Shown here: piece after piece, positions 36,321-45,623 of the stretch
How the letters are laid out: each line of letters starts with the position of its first letter
Position numbering within the stretch: position 1 is the stretch's first letter
Assembly (NCBI GenBank): GCA_963772335.1
Contig: CAVYXF010000003.1
Coordinates: forward strand, 248,001-312,000
Length of the DNA: 64,000 nt
Source of the DNA: CAVYXF01 sp963772335
GTDB taxonomy: Bacteria > Pseudomonadota > Alphaproteobacteria > Rhizobiales > Rhodomicrobiaceae
Reading direction: 5' to 3'
The notes under the pieces: model-generated
Seen by the model: the letters and a program-made list of their open reading frames with translations, nothing else
Database searches by the model: none
What the model was told of the DNA's origin: nothing
Translations under genes and position numbers: made by a program

Positions 36321-36884
36321 ATGAACGATGCAATCGAGACGGGCTTTCGCATGGCGCTCGAAACGAACGCCGAGCTGTTGGGGCGTGTGCCGGTTTTTCA
36401 TGGGCTCACGGATGAGCAGCTTGCTGCCATCGCCGCGAAGGGCAAGAAGACCTATTTCGCCGAAGGCAAGGCCCTGTTTACGGCGGGGCAGAAGGGCGAC
36501 ACCGCCTTTCTGATCTTGACCGGACTCGCCACCACCGAGCCGGCCGCGGAGAGCGGGCTTGAGCCCGAGCTCCTGGAGCCGGGTACGCTGGCCGGTGAGA
36601 TCGCCATGCTGGTCGAAAACACACATACTCTGACGGTCAAGGCCAAGGTGCGGGTGCGGGCGCTCGCCATCCCGCGCGCCGGCCTCTATGAGCTGATGGA
36701 GACGGACCCGGCCATCGCCCATCATTTCTCGCAAAAGTTGGTGGACCGGCTGATCGTGCTGGCCGGCGACCTGCGTGAGGTGGATGCCCGCTTCGCCATG
36801 GCGGAGTTCTCGCTCGCCCAGGCGGCCGTCTCGATATGGAATCACGGCGTGAGCTGTCCGGGTTGCCCCCGCTGCTGCCTGTGA
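36321..36884 (+). CDS. Stand-alone cyclic-nucleotide-binding-domain protein
   Basis: A 187-residue protein with one cNMP-binding beta-roll (residues about 20-135: VPVFHGLTDEQLAAIAAKGK, LEPGTLAGEIAMLVENTHTL). There is no DNA-binding domain. The canonical phosphate-binding Arg of the GEIALL-RA cassette is replaced (GEIAMLVENTHTLTV), so nucleotide binding is uncertain. The tail ends in a cysteine cluster CPGCPRCCL that could bind metal, or could reflect a shifted C-terminal frame. It lies 130 bases after the CenR-like regulator. Confidence 0.78.
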   Translation: MNDAIETGFRMALETNAELLGRVPVFHGLTDEQLAAIAAKGKKTYFAEGKALFTAGQKGDTAFLILTGLATTEPAAESGLEPELLEPGTLAGEIAMLVENTHTLTVKAKVRVRALAIPRAGLYELMETDPAIAHHFSQKLVDRLIVLAGDLREVDARFAMAEFSLAQAAVSIWNHGVSCPGCPRCCL

Positions 36885-36914
36885 AGTTGACCTAACCACC
36901 CCCCACAACGAAGC

Positions 36915-37001
36915 TGGTGCGGACGGCGGGAATCGAACCCGCACGCCCTTTCGGGCGAGAGATTTTAAGTCTCTTGCGTCTACCGGTTTCGCCACGTCCG
37001 C
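36915..37001 (-). tRNA. tRNA-Leu (anticodon UAA)
   Basis: An 87-base minus-strand tRNA. It has the acceptor gcggacg/cgtccgc, D arm tggcgaaaccggtagacgc, anticodon loop cttaaaat (UAA), the long variable arm cgcccgaaagggcg typical of class II tRNAs, T arm gcgggttcgattcccgc and an encoded CCA end. Confidence 0.96.
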
Positions 37002-37064
37002 TTGCCGGCGCCCTTTATGCGTCAGGCGCGGCGCGCTTGCAATCGCTCACCCGAGGCCCGCGCC

Positions 37065-37826
37065 TCATTCGGCCGGCTCTTCCACATGCCGCCGGCTCGC
37101 GGCAGGGGCGCCCGCGCCGTGGCGCACGGCGGCGAGCAGCAGCAGATAGAGTGTGGCGCTGTTGAGGATGTGCCAGAGGAAATGCGTGCCGACTGCCTGT
37201 CCGGCGATCGCCACATCCTGGCACCACAGCCGGTCCATGGTGCGGAAGGTCACCGACACCATGAACATAACCGCCGCTCCGAGCACATAGGGCGCGGCCT
37301 GGTGGCGGCGCAGCCCAAGCCAGAAGCCGATCAGCAGCATGGCCCCGAGCGCCGGCAGATAGCCGATGCTGCCATTGAGGCAGCGGGTGTTCTCAAGGAG
37401 CGGTGCCAGTAGCGGAATGCCGATCTGGCCGCGCCAGCATTGCACCTGCATCGCCTGCTGAATCACCCAGGCAAAGCCGGCAAGCGCAGGCAGGATCGTC
37501 CAAGCCGGCATGCCGACGAAGCGGTAGAGCGCGTAAGCCAGATAAGCCAGCATGAACACCCCGATCGGCGCGACATCGGCGGTCGCCGACCAGGCGGTGG
37601 CATAGGTGTGGAACAGGAAGCTCCCGATGCCGATGACGAACACGAGCAGGACGAGCATCCAGCGGAAGGCTGTGCCTTCACCGGCGGGCCGCGCCGCCAG
37701 CTCGCGCGCGGCAATAAGCCCAGCAATGATGAAGCCGAGATTGCTGAGCGCGTTCAAGGGCTCGGCCCAGAAGCTCGGATCGAGACCGCGCTCGCAATAG
37801 GCAAAGATTTTTTGGGAGCTGTCCAT
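37065..37826 (-). CDS. Ceramidase-type (CREST superfamily) membrane protein
   Basis: A 253-residue inner-membrane protein with about seven helices. It shows the conserved metal-site pattern of the alkaline ceramidase family: FCERG-like start (YCERGLDPSFWAEPLNALSN), SFLFHTYATAWSATADVAPI, RTMDRLWC and GTHFLWHILNS. Family members hydrolyse amide bonds in lipids with a Zn site formed by His and Asp residues; the bacterial substrate is unknown. ATG 37826 is preferred to the in-frame TTG one codon earlier. It lies near a fatty-acid-hydroxylase-type gene (38471-39241), hinting at lipid remodelling. Confidence 0.88.
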   Translation of the reverse strand: MDSSQKIFAYCERGLDPSFWAEPLNALSNLGFIIAGLIAARELAARPAGEGTAFRWMLVLLVFVIGIGSFLFHTYATAWSATADVAPIGVFMLAYLAYALYRFVGMPAWTILPALAGFAWVIQQAMQVQCWRGQIGIPLLAPLLENTRCLNGSIGYLPALGAMLLIGFWLGLRRHQAAPYVLGAAVMFMVSVTFRTMDRLWCQDVAIAGQAVGTHFLWHILNSATLYLLLLAAVRHGAGAPAASRRHVEEPAE

Positions 37827-38004
37827 CAAGGTGGCTTAGCAGGCGGGAGCGGCCCGCACAATGGCGTGTGGTGGCGCAGAAAACCCTATCCCGCGGGGGG
37901 CGGAAACGCGGGGGCGCGCTCCCATGTTAGACTTATCGAGGATTCGCCGGTATTGTCCGGCAAGAGACAGCTCTCCCGGCGGAGGGCGACGAAGGAGACG
38001 GGAT

Positions 38005-38421
38005 ATGAAGGGGCACTTCGGGAAGGCGCTGGTTTGCGCCCTGGCGTTATCAGGCGTAGCGCTCGGCACGGCGGGGATCGCAGAAGCAGGGAAACATTGC
38101 AAAGGACGCGCCTGCCGGCCGGCACCTTATGCGGAGGAGCCCGGCATCCTTGGCTACGTCCGGGCAGAAGCGACGATCGGCGGCAAGGTGGTGGTAGGAC
38201 CGGTGCGCGCCGGCCCGCACGGCGATCAGGTGCGCACGCCCGGCGGCAATTGGTATGACTGCGAGATCACCTGCGAATATACGCTGCGCCGGCTGACGGT
38301 GGATTTCTGGGACGGAATGGGCAACAGCCGGATGATCTCGCCGGGCTATTTCCGCTTTGACGTTGACGTTGACACCGGGCGCGTCACGCGGCGCGGGCCG
38401 CCCCTGTTCGGCCGCTACTAG
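38005..38421 (+). CDS. Small secreted protein of unknown function
   Basis: A 138-residue protein with a signal peptide (ALVCALALSGVALGTAGIAEA) and a mature part with Cys in KHCKGRAC and YDCEITCEY, suggesting two disulfides. RBS aaggagacgg precedes ATG 38005. I do not recognise the family. It lies between two minus-strand lipid-related genes and faces the opposite way. Confidence 0.75.
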   Translation: MKGHFGKALVCALALSGVALGTAGIAEAGKHCKGRACRPAPYAEEPGILGYVRAEATIGGKVVVGPVRAGPHGDQVRTPGGNWYDCEITCEYTLRRLTVDFWDGMGNSRMISPGYFRFDVDVDTGRVTRRGPPLFGRY

Positions 38422-38470
38422 ACTAGGGTTGTCGAGCCAGGCCGGCGGACTTAGTTGTCTCGCCGCTGTT

Positions 38471-39241
38471 TCAGAGCTGAGGTGCTATGTCGGCGCTTCC
38501 ACTCTGCAGGGCCTGCGGCATGGCGTCCGTGCCCATGAGCTTGTCCCAGAAGCGGAAATAGAGGCCGTAATTCGTGCCATAACGAAGGTGGTGCAGGCTG
38601 TGATGGGTGGCCGAGATCAGCTGTCCGCCGATCGGCCCATCGACCAGGCGCTCCGGCAGAACTTCCCAGCCGGAATGGTTGAGCACTGCCGTGACCGTCA
38701 TCAGGGCGAGCAGCGCCAGCACCACGCCGATATGCACCGGAATAAAGAAAGCCATCGCCGGCAAAAGCCAGGCCGTAACGACCGCCTCGGCCGGGTCGAA
38801 GGCGAAGGACGCGAAAGGCGTCGGCTGGCGCGAGCGGTGATGGCCGGCATGCATGAGCGGGAACAGGCGCGGGTGATGCATCAGCCGGTGCGCCCAATAA
38901 TAATAGGTGTCCTGCACCGCAAGGTAGAGAAAGGCGCTGAGGGCGAGATAAGGCACGCCGCCGAAGCTGCGCCAGTCGGTATAGATTTGGGTGCCGCCAT
39001 GTAGCCAAGCGACCAGCGCGACGGCCGCCGGCGCGGCATAGACGGCCGAGGACAACAGCGACAGCCGGATTTCCTGCAGGATGACGCGGCGCATCGGCCG
39101 GTCGCGGTTAAGCCGGCGTGCCCGCAGCTTCTCTCCGCCGCGCTGCCACAGCAGCCAATAAGCGAGGCCGGAGAAGACGAGATAGCGCGCGGCGATGATG
39201 GCCGTGAGTGCGAGCGTCGTGATGAGGATTTCGGCAATCAT
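38471..39241 (-). CDS. Sterol desaturase/fatty acid hydroxylase family protein
   Basis: A 256-residue di-iron membrane oxygenase with the histidine boxes HRLMHH, HAGHH and HHSLHH that bind the iron pair. Several hydrophobic segments place it in the inner membrane. Members hydroxylate or desaturate lipids, hopanoids or sphingoid-type chains; this substrate is unknown. Its start codon overlaps the stop of the upstream RND gene by four bases (ATGA at 39238-39241), so it is the translationally coupled last gene of the mdtABC-like operon. Confidence 0.92.
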   Translation of the reverse strand: MIAEILITTLALTAIIAARYLVFSGLAYWLLWQRGGEKLRARRLNRDRPMRRVILQEIRLSLLSSAVYAAPAAVALVAWLHGGTQIYTDWRSFGGVPYLALSAFLYLAVQDTYYYWAHRLMHHPRLFPLMHAGHHRSRQPTPFASFAFDPAEAVVTAWLLPAMAFFIPVHIGVVLALLALMTVTAVLNHSGWEVLPERLVDGPIGGQLISATHHSLHHLRYGTNYGLYFRFWDKLMGTDAMPQALQSGSADIAPQL

Positions 39242-42200
39242 TTCACCAGTGCCGGCGCCTTCCCCGGTATCTCGAACTGCACCACCTTGGACCTCGAGCG
39301 GCTGCTGCGCAGGCGGTCGAGCCAGAGATAGATCGCCGGCGTCGTGTAGATTGTCAGGATCTGCGACACGGCCAGGCCACCAATGATGGTGAGGCCGAGC
39401 GGTTCGCGCAGCTCCGAGCCCGGCCCGCCCGCCAAGATCAGCGGCACCGCGCCGAGCATGGCAGCCATGGTGGTCATCAGGATCGGGCGGAAGCGCTCCA
39501 GCGCCGCGCTGCGGATGGCATCTTCCGCGGGCAGTCCGCGGGTGCGCTCGGCATCGAGGGCGAAGTCGACCATCATGATGCCGTTCTTCTTGACGATGCC
39601 GATCAGGAGAATGATGCCGATCAGCGCAATCAGCGATAAGGGCGTGCTGGTCGCATGCAGGGTGAGCAGCGCGCCCAGCCCAGCTGACGGCAGAGTGGAG
39701 AGGATCGTCAGCGGGTGAACAAGGTCCTCATAAAGGATGCCGAGCACCAGGTAGACAGCGATCAGCGCCGCCACGATCAGCAAGGGCTGGGCCGTCTGCT
39801 GCTGGCGGAGCTGCTGCGTTTCGCCCGCGAGATCGACATGAATGCTCTCCGGCAAATGAAGGCTGTCGATTGCCGCCATGATCCCCGCGAGCGCGTCGTC
39901 CAGGGTGACGCCCGCGGCGAGATTGAAGCTGACCGTGATCGAGGGGAACTGCCCCTGATGGTTCACCACCAGTGGCGTTGCCCCGACATCAAGCTTGGCG
40001 ACATTCGAGAGCGCAATCTGTCCCCCATTGCTGCTCTCGATATAAATCCGTGAAAGATCCTGGATGTCGCGCTGCAATCTCGGCTCCACCTCCAGCACCA
40101 CTTTGTACTGATTGCGATCGCCATAGATCGTCGAGATCTGCCGCTGGCTGAACGCGTTGTTCAGCGCCGCGCTGATGGCGCGCACTGACACACCAAGCCG
40201 CGCCGCAGTCACGCGATCGATGGTGAGGTGGATTTCCGAGCCGCCCTGCTCGCGGTCGGTGTTGACGTCCGTCACACCGGGGACGGTGCGAATTCGGTCG
40301 ACGACCCGCGGAACGCCCTCCACGAGATCATGCAGCTCGGTGCTCCACAGCGTGATCTGATAGTTCGACCGCGACTGGCGCGCGCCGAGACGGATCTCCT
40401 GGGCCGGGAACATCGACACCTCGACAGCCGGCAGCGCACGCATTTTCCGGCGCAGGCGATCAATGATCTGCAGGGCGGTGGCGCTGCGCTCTTCTTGCGG
40501 CTTGAGGGTAACGTAAAACCGCCCGGTATTGCTGGAGCCCCACCCGCTCGTGCCGCCGACCGAGGCGCCAACGCTCACGACATCCGGGTCCTCGAGGACG
40601 ATGTCGGTGACCTTTTTGTGCAGCGCGAGCAGCGCATCGTAGGAGATGTCCGGCTCGGCGCGGGTCGAGCCATACAGGAGGCCAGTATCGCCGGCCGGCA
40701 CCAGGTCCTTCGGCAGGACGATGAACAGCTGAATGGTCAGCGCCAGCGCCGTCAGAGTGGTGGCCAGCATCAGCCAGCGATGGCCGAGCGCAAAGTCGAG
40801 CGTTCGCCCGTAGCCCCGCGTCAGGGCTTCGAACACCGGCTCGACGCGCCGGTCGAGCCAGGTCTCGCGGGGGCGCGGCAGGCGGCGCACGAAGCGGCCG
40901 CAGATCATCGGCGTGAGCGTCAGCGAGACGACCGCGGAAATGACGATGGCGTAGGTCAAGGTCCAGGAGAAGGCCTGCAGGATGCGGCCAAGCACCCCGC
41001 CCATGAACAACAGCGGTATGAAAGCCGCGATCAGCGACAGCGAGATGGAAATGATGGTGAAGCCGATCTGGCGCGCCCCGGCCAGCGCCGCTGCAGCCGG
41101 ATGCAGACCCCGCTCCATATTGCGATAGCAGTTCTCGATGACGACGATGGCATCGTCCACCACAAAGCCGACCGAGATGGTCAGCGCCAAGAGTGAGATG
41201 TTGTCCAGCGTATAGCCGGAGAACCACATCAAGACCACGGTGCCAGCGAGCGAAAGCGGCACCGCAAGCATAGCGGCGGTGGTCGGCACGATGCGGCGCA
41301 GAAACAGGAACACCACCATGGTGACGAGGCTGATGCTGGCGGCGAGGGTGAGCTCAAGGTCGTCGACGCTCTGGCGGATGGTGGTGGTGCGGTCCGACAG
41401 CACGGAGACTTTGACATCCGCTGGCACAAGCTTCTGCAATTTGGGAAGAAGGGCGCGGATCTGATCGACTGTCTCCACCACATTGCCTTCGGCAGTCTTC
41501 TGGATGATGAGGAGCACCGCCGGCTCCTTGTTGAACCAGCCGGCGCTGAGGCGGTTGCTGGTCGCGTGCTGGACGCGCGCCACATCGGACAGCCGCAAGA
41601 TGGCGCTGCCCTCCTGCTTAACGACCAGCGAGGCGAATTCCTCCGGCGTTTCAAGGCCAGCGCCGGTCGAGAGATCGAAAGCCTGGTTGCTCCCCTCAAT
41701 GCGCCCGAGCGGCAGACGCAAATTGGCACTGGCGATAGCGTTGCGGATGTCCTCCATGCTGAGGCTGCGTGCTTTCAGCGCTCCGGGATCGACGGTGACG
41801 CGGACCGCCGGTTGCTGCGCGCCGCCGACCTGCACTTCGGCAATGCCGTCGATTTGTGCGATGCGCGGCGAGACGGTGAGATCGGCGATGTCGTAGAGGT
41901 CGGTCGGGCGGCGCACCGAAGAGGTGAGCGCCAGGATCATGATAGGCGAGGCGGACGGATTGAGCTTGCGGATGGTCGGCCGCCGGCTGAGATTGCCTGG
42001 CAGATCGGCTTGTGCGGCGTTGATCGCGGCCTGGGCATCGCGCGCCGCGTTCTCGACATTGCGGTTGACGTCGAACTGCACGGAGATGCTGGTGGAGCCC
42101 ATTTGGCTGGTCGAACTCAGCTCGGTGACACCGGAAATCTCGCCAAGCCGGCGCTCGAGCGGTGCGGCGACAGTCGCCGCCATGGTTTCGGGATCGGCGC

Positions 42201-42357
42201 CCGGCTGGCTTGCGGAAACACGCAGGGTCGGCAGATCGACGCTCGGCAGGCTCGCCACCGCCAGATTGAAATAGGCGACGGCCCCCGCAAAGCAGATCGC
42301 GACGGCGAGCAAAGCGGTGCCGATCGGCCGGCGTATGAAGGGCGCGGAGATGTTCAT
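39238..42357 (-). CDS. RND efflux pump subunit, MdtC-like
   Basis: A 1039-residue RND pump with twelve predicted helices. The helix-4 acidic pair is in GFVVDDAIVVIENC, and family blocks include ILLIGIVKKNGIMMVDFALD. Its start overlaps the stop of the second RND gene (42354-42357). Two adjacent RND pumps with one adaptor is the MdtABC plan, in which the pump is a B2C heterotrimer. No outer-membrane factor gene is near. Confidence 0.93.
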   Translation of the reverse strand: MNISAPFIRRPIGTALLAVAICFAGAVAYFNLAVASLPSVDLPTLRVSASQPGADPETMAATVAAPLERRLGEISGVTELSSTSQMGSTSISVQFDVNRNVENAARDAQAAINAAQADLPGNLSRRPTIRKLNPSASPIMILALTSSVRRPTDLYDIADLTVSPRIAQIDGIAEVQVGGAQQPAVRVTVDPGALKARSLSMEDIRNAIASANLRLPLGRIEGSNQAFDLSTGAGLETPEEFASLVVKQEGSAILRLSDVARVQHATSNRLSAGWFNKEPAVLLIIQKTAEGNVVETVDQIRALLPKLQKLVPADVKVSVLSDRTTTIRQSVDDLELTLAASISLVTMVVFLFLRRIVPTTAAMLAVPLSLAGTVVLMWFSGYTLDNISLLALTISVGFVVDDAIVVIENCYRNMERGLHPAAAALAGARQIGFTIISISLSLIAAFIPLLFMGGVLGRILQAFSWTLTYAIVISAVVSLTLTPMICGRFVRRLPRPRETWLDRRVEPVFEALTRGYGRTLDFALGHRWLMLATTLTALALTIQLFIVLPKDLVPAGDTGLLYGSTRAEPDISYDALLALHKKVTDIVLEDPDVVSVGASVGGTSGWGSSNTGRFYVTLKPQEERSATALQIIDRLRRKMRALPAVEVSMFPAQEIRLGARQSRSNYQITLWSTELHDLVEGVPRVVDRIRTVPGVTDVNTDREQGGSEIHLTIDRVTAARLGVSVRAISAALNNAFSQRQISTIYGDRNQYKVVLEVEPRLQRDIQDLSRIYIESSNGGQIALSNVAKLDVGATPLVVNHQGQFPSITVSFNLAAGVTLDDALAGIMAAIDSLHLPESIHVDLAGETQQLRQQQTAQPLLIVAALIAVYLVLGILYEDLVHPLTILSTLPSAGLGALLTLHATSTPLSLIALIGIILLIGIVKKNGIMMVDFALDAERTRGLPAEDAIRSAALERFRPILMTTMAAMLGAVPLILAGGPGSELREPLGLTIIGGLAVSQILTIYTTPAIYLWLDRLRSSRSRSKVVQFEIPGKAPALVK

Positions 42358-45300
42358 CCGACGCTCTCCACCTCGCGCTCACGCGCGACTTCGCGGGGCG
42401 GCGACGGCAGGGCTGGCTCCTCGATGATCTCTGCCTCGGGCAGTGTTCCAAAGCCGGAGCTCTCGCCTGACGACCCCACCAGCCAGGCTCGCAAATGATC
42501 CATCGTCAGATAGATGACGGGCGTGGTGTAGAGCGTCAGCAACTGGCTGAGCAGAAGACCGCCGATGATGGTGACGCCAAGCGGCACGCGCAGCTCCGAG
42601 CCGGCACCATGGCCGATCACCAGCGGCACCGCACCCAGAAGCGCGGCGAAAGTCGTCATCATGATCGGACGGAAGCGCAGCAGCGCCGCCTCGCGAATGG
42701 CATCGAATGGCGCCAGGCCCCGCTCGCGTTCGGCATCGAGCGCAAAGTCGATCATGATGATGGCGTTCTTCTTGACGATGCCCATCAGCAAGATGACGCC
42801 GATCAACGCGACGAAAGAGAACTCCATGCCGAAATACTCGAGCGCCAGGAGCGCGCCGATGCCGGCGGAGGGCAACGTGGTCAGGATCGTGAAAGGGTGG
42901 ATGAAGCTCTCATAGAGCACGCCCAGCACGATATAGATGACGAACACGGCCGCCAGGATCAGCCAGACTTGGTTGTCGAGCGATTGGTTGAATTCCTGCG
43001 CCGCGCCTTCAAAGCTTCCGAGTACGGATTCGGGAAGGCCGATGCGCTGGGTCGCGTCGTTGATGGCCTGCACCGCTGCATCGAGCGAAGCCCCCTGCGC
43101 CAGGTTGAAGCTAATGGTCGCGGCGGGGAATTGCTGCACGCGGCTGATGGCGAGCGGGGCGGTGGTGCGCTCGATGGTAGCGAAGGAAGCAAGCGGCACC
43201 TGGCCGGAGCGGCTTTGCCCTGAGCGGGTCACCGCATTGATGTCGGTCGCCTGGTTGGTGATGCCGGCCGGGACTGCGGCGGCAGCTGCTCCTGCTCCTG
43301 GAACGAACAGGTTCTGCAGCACTGACGGGTCGTTCTGATAGCGCGGATCGGCCTCAAGTACGACGCGGTACTGGTTCGACTGCGCGTAGATGGTCGAGAT
43401 CTGGCGCTGGCCGAAGGCGTTGTAGAGCGCGTTATTTACATCCTGCATGGAGACGCCGAGCCTGCCAGCCGCGACACGATCGACATTGATCCGCACGGTC
43501 GGGCCCTGATGCTGCAGGTCGGAGGAGACATCGCGAAGCGATGGCTCGGCCTTGAGCGCGGCCAGCATTTTGCCCGCCCATTCCGAGAAGATCGAGGGGT
43601 CGGTGCCCACCAGCACATACTGATATTGCGTGCGGCTGGCACGGGTGCCGATCTGGATATCGGGCACGGCCTGGAATTGCGCGGCGATGCCGGGGATGTC
43701 GCGCGTCGCCCGGTTCAGGCGCTCGACGATGTCGGTCGCGATGGCCTCGCGGTCGGATTTGGGCTTGAGCGTAACCGCGAAATGCCCGGCATTGGGGGTC
43801 GGGGTGGTGGAGCCCGCGCCGATGGTCGAGACAACGCCGACCACGTCCGGATCGCGGCGGATGATCGCTTCAACCTCGCTCTGCAGCGCCTGCATGCGCT
43901 CGAAGGACACGTCCGTCGCCGCTAGCGTTTCCGCGCTGACAAAGCCGGTATCCTGGTCGGGGAGGAAGCCTTTGGGGATAGCGATGTAAAGATGCACGGT
44001 GATCGCGACGGTGGCGAGGAAGATGAGCAGCGTCAGCCACTGCGCGCGAAGCGCGGCATCGAGCGTCACGCGGTAGAAGGCCTGCATTGCCGCGAACGGC
44101 GCATCGGTAATCCGCCCAAGCAGCGAGCGCCTTGCATCATGTGGGGCCGCGCGGAGCAGGCGCCCCGCCATCATAGGGGTGAGGGTCAGCGAGACGACGG
44201 CCGAGACGACCACGGCAATGGTCAGAGTCAGCGCGAATTCGCGGAACAGCCGCCCGACGATGCCACTCATGAACAGAAGCGGGATGAACACCGCAATCAG
44301 CGACATGGTGAGCGAGATGATGGTGAAGCCGATCTCGCTTGCGCCTTCATAAGCCGCCTGGAGCGGTGAGCGCCCCTTCTCCATGTAGCGGACGATGTTC
44401 TCGATCATGACGATAGCATCATCGACGACGAAGCCGGTCGCTACCGTCAGCGCCATCAGCGAGAGATTGTCGAGGCTGAAGCCCGCATACCACATCACCC
44501 CGAAGGCGGAGGCGAGCGATAAGGGCAACGTCACGCCGGCGACCAGGGTGGCGCTCAGCGTGCGCAGGAAGAGCAGCACGACCATGATGACGAGGCCGAC
44601 GCTCAGGGCCAGGGTGAATTGCACTTCCTCGACGGAGGCACGGATCGTGCCGGTGCGGTCGGCGACGACTTCGAGCTTGACGCCGGCCGGCAGCACCCGC
44701 TCAAGGCTGGGGAGTTGCGCTCGCAGCAGCCGCACCGTATCGACGATATTGGCGCCGGGCTGGCGCTGGATATCGATAATGACGGCGGTATTGCCGTTAT
44801 AGCGGCCGGCAACGCGATTGTTTTCGAGGCCAGTGACGATCTTGGCCACATCGCGCAAAAGCACCGGCGCGCCGTTCGAATAAGCGACGACGACGTTCTC
44901 GTAGGCGCGGGCATCTTCCAGCTGGTCATTGGCGCTGATGGTAAAAGCCTTCTCGGCCCCGTTCAGTGTTCCCTTCGCGCCGGTGACGTTGGTCTCCAGG
45001 ATCGCCGCCCGCAGCGTTTCCATAGAGATGCCGTAAGAAGCTAGCCGCGGCAGATCGGCCTGGATGCGCACGGCCGGGCGCATCTTGCCCTCGACCGTCA
45101 CCCTGCCGACACCGCTGATCTGGCTGAGGCGCGGCGAGAGGAAAGTGTCGGCGAGGTCGGAGAGCCGCTCCAGCGGCAGCTTGTCGGAGGTGAGCGCGAT
45201 GGTGATGATCGGCGGATCCGCCGGATTAACCTTGGAGTAGGTCGGCGGATAGGGCAGGCCATCGGGAAGATCGCCCTCGGCGGCCGAGATCGCCGACTGC

Positions 45301-45623
45301 ACATCCTGGCCGGCGGCATTGATGTCGCGGTCGAGGTTGAATTGCAGCGTGATCTGGCTCAGCCCTTGCGAGCTCGTCGAGCTCATATTCTTCAGCGCTG
45401 GAATCTGGCCGAGCTGGCGCTCCAAGGGCGCCGTGACGAGCTGGCCCATAGTCTCCGCGCTCGCGCCGGGAAGCTGCGTCGTCACCTGGATCACAGGGAA
45501 ATCGACCTGCGGCAGCGAGGAAATCGGCAGGTTGAAATAGGCCAGCACGCTGCCGAGAAGAACGGCAATGGCGAGCAGCGAGGTCGCGATTGGCCGCGCG
45601 ATAAACGGACCCGATACGCTCAT
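42354..45623 (-). CDS. RND efflux pump subunit, MdtB-like
   Basis: A 1089-residue RND pump with the acidic pair in GFVVDDAIVMIENI and the block ILLMGIVKKNAIIMIDFALD. An insertion rich in Ala/Gly (PGAGAAAAAVPAGITNQ) sits in the second periplasmic loop, and the C-terminal extension is acidic and Pro-rich. It overlaps the adaptor gene (45620-45623) and the MdtC-like gene by four bases each. It is somewhat longer than the usual 1040 residues because of these two segments. Confidence 0.93.
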   Translation of the reverse strand: MSVSGPFIARPIATSLLAIAVLLGSVLAYFNLPISSLPQVDFPVIQVTTQLPGASAETMGQLVTAPLERQLGQIPALKNMSSTSSQGLSQITLQFNLDRDINAAGQDVQSAISAAEGDLPDGLPYPPTYSKVNPADPPIITIALTSDKLPLERLSDLADTFLSPRLSQISGVGRVTVEGKMRPAVRIQADLPRLASYGISMETLRAAILETNVTGAKGTLNGAEKAFTISANDQLEDARAYENVVVAYSNGAPVLLRDVAKIVTGLENNRVAGRYNGNTAVIIDIQRQPGANIVDTVRLLRAQLPSLERVLPAGVKLEVVADRTGTIRASVEEVQFTLALSVGLVIMVVLLFLRTLSATLVAGVTLPLSLASAFGVMWYAGFSLDNLSLMALTVATGFVVDDAIVMIENIVRYMEKGRSPLQAAYEGASEIGFTIISLTMSLIAVFIPLLFMSGIVGRLFREFALTLTIAVVVSAVVSLTLTPMMAGRLLRAAPHDARRSLLGRITDAPFAAMQAFYRVTLDAALRAQWLTLLIFLATVAITVHLYIAIPKGFLPDQDTGFVSAETLAATDVSFERMQALQSEVEAIIRRDPDVVGVVSTIGAGSTTPTPNAGHFAVTLKPKSDREAIATDIVERLNRATRDIPGIAAQFQAVPDIQIGTRASRTQYQYVLVGTDPSIFSEWAGKMLAALKAEPSLRDVSSDLQHQGPTVRINVDRVAAGRLGVSMQDVNNALYNAFGQRQISTIYAQSNQYRVVLEADPRYQNDPSVLQNLFVPGAGAAAAAVPAGITNQATDINAVTRSGQSRSGQVPLASFATIERTTAPLAISRVQQFPAATISFNLAQGASLDAAVQAINDATQRIGLPESVLGSFEGAAQEFNQSLDNQVWLILAAVFVIYIVLGVLYESFIHPFTILTTLPSAGIGALLALEYFGMEFSFVALIGVILLMGIVKKNAIIMIDFALDAERERGLAPFDAIREAALLRFRPIMMTTFAALLGAVPLVIGHGAGSELRVPLGVTIIGGLLLSQLLTLYTTPVIYLTMDHLRAWLVGSSGESSGFGTLPEAEIIEEPALPSPPREVAREREVESVG

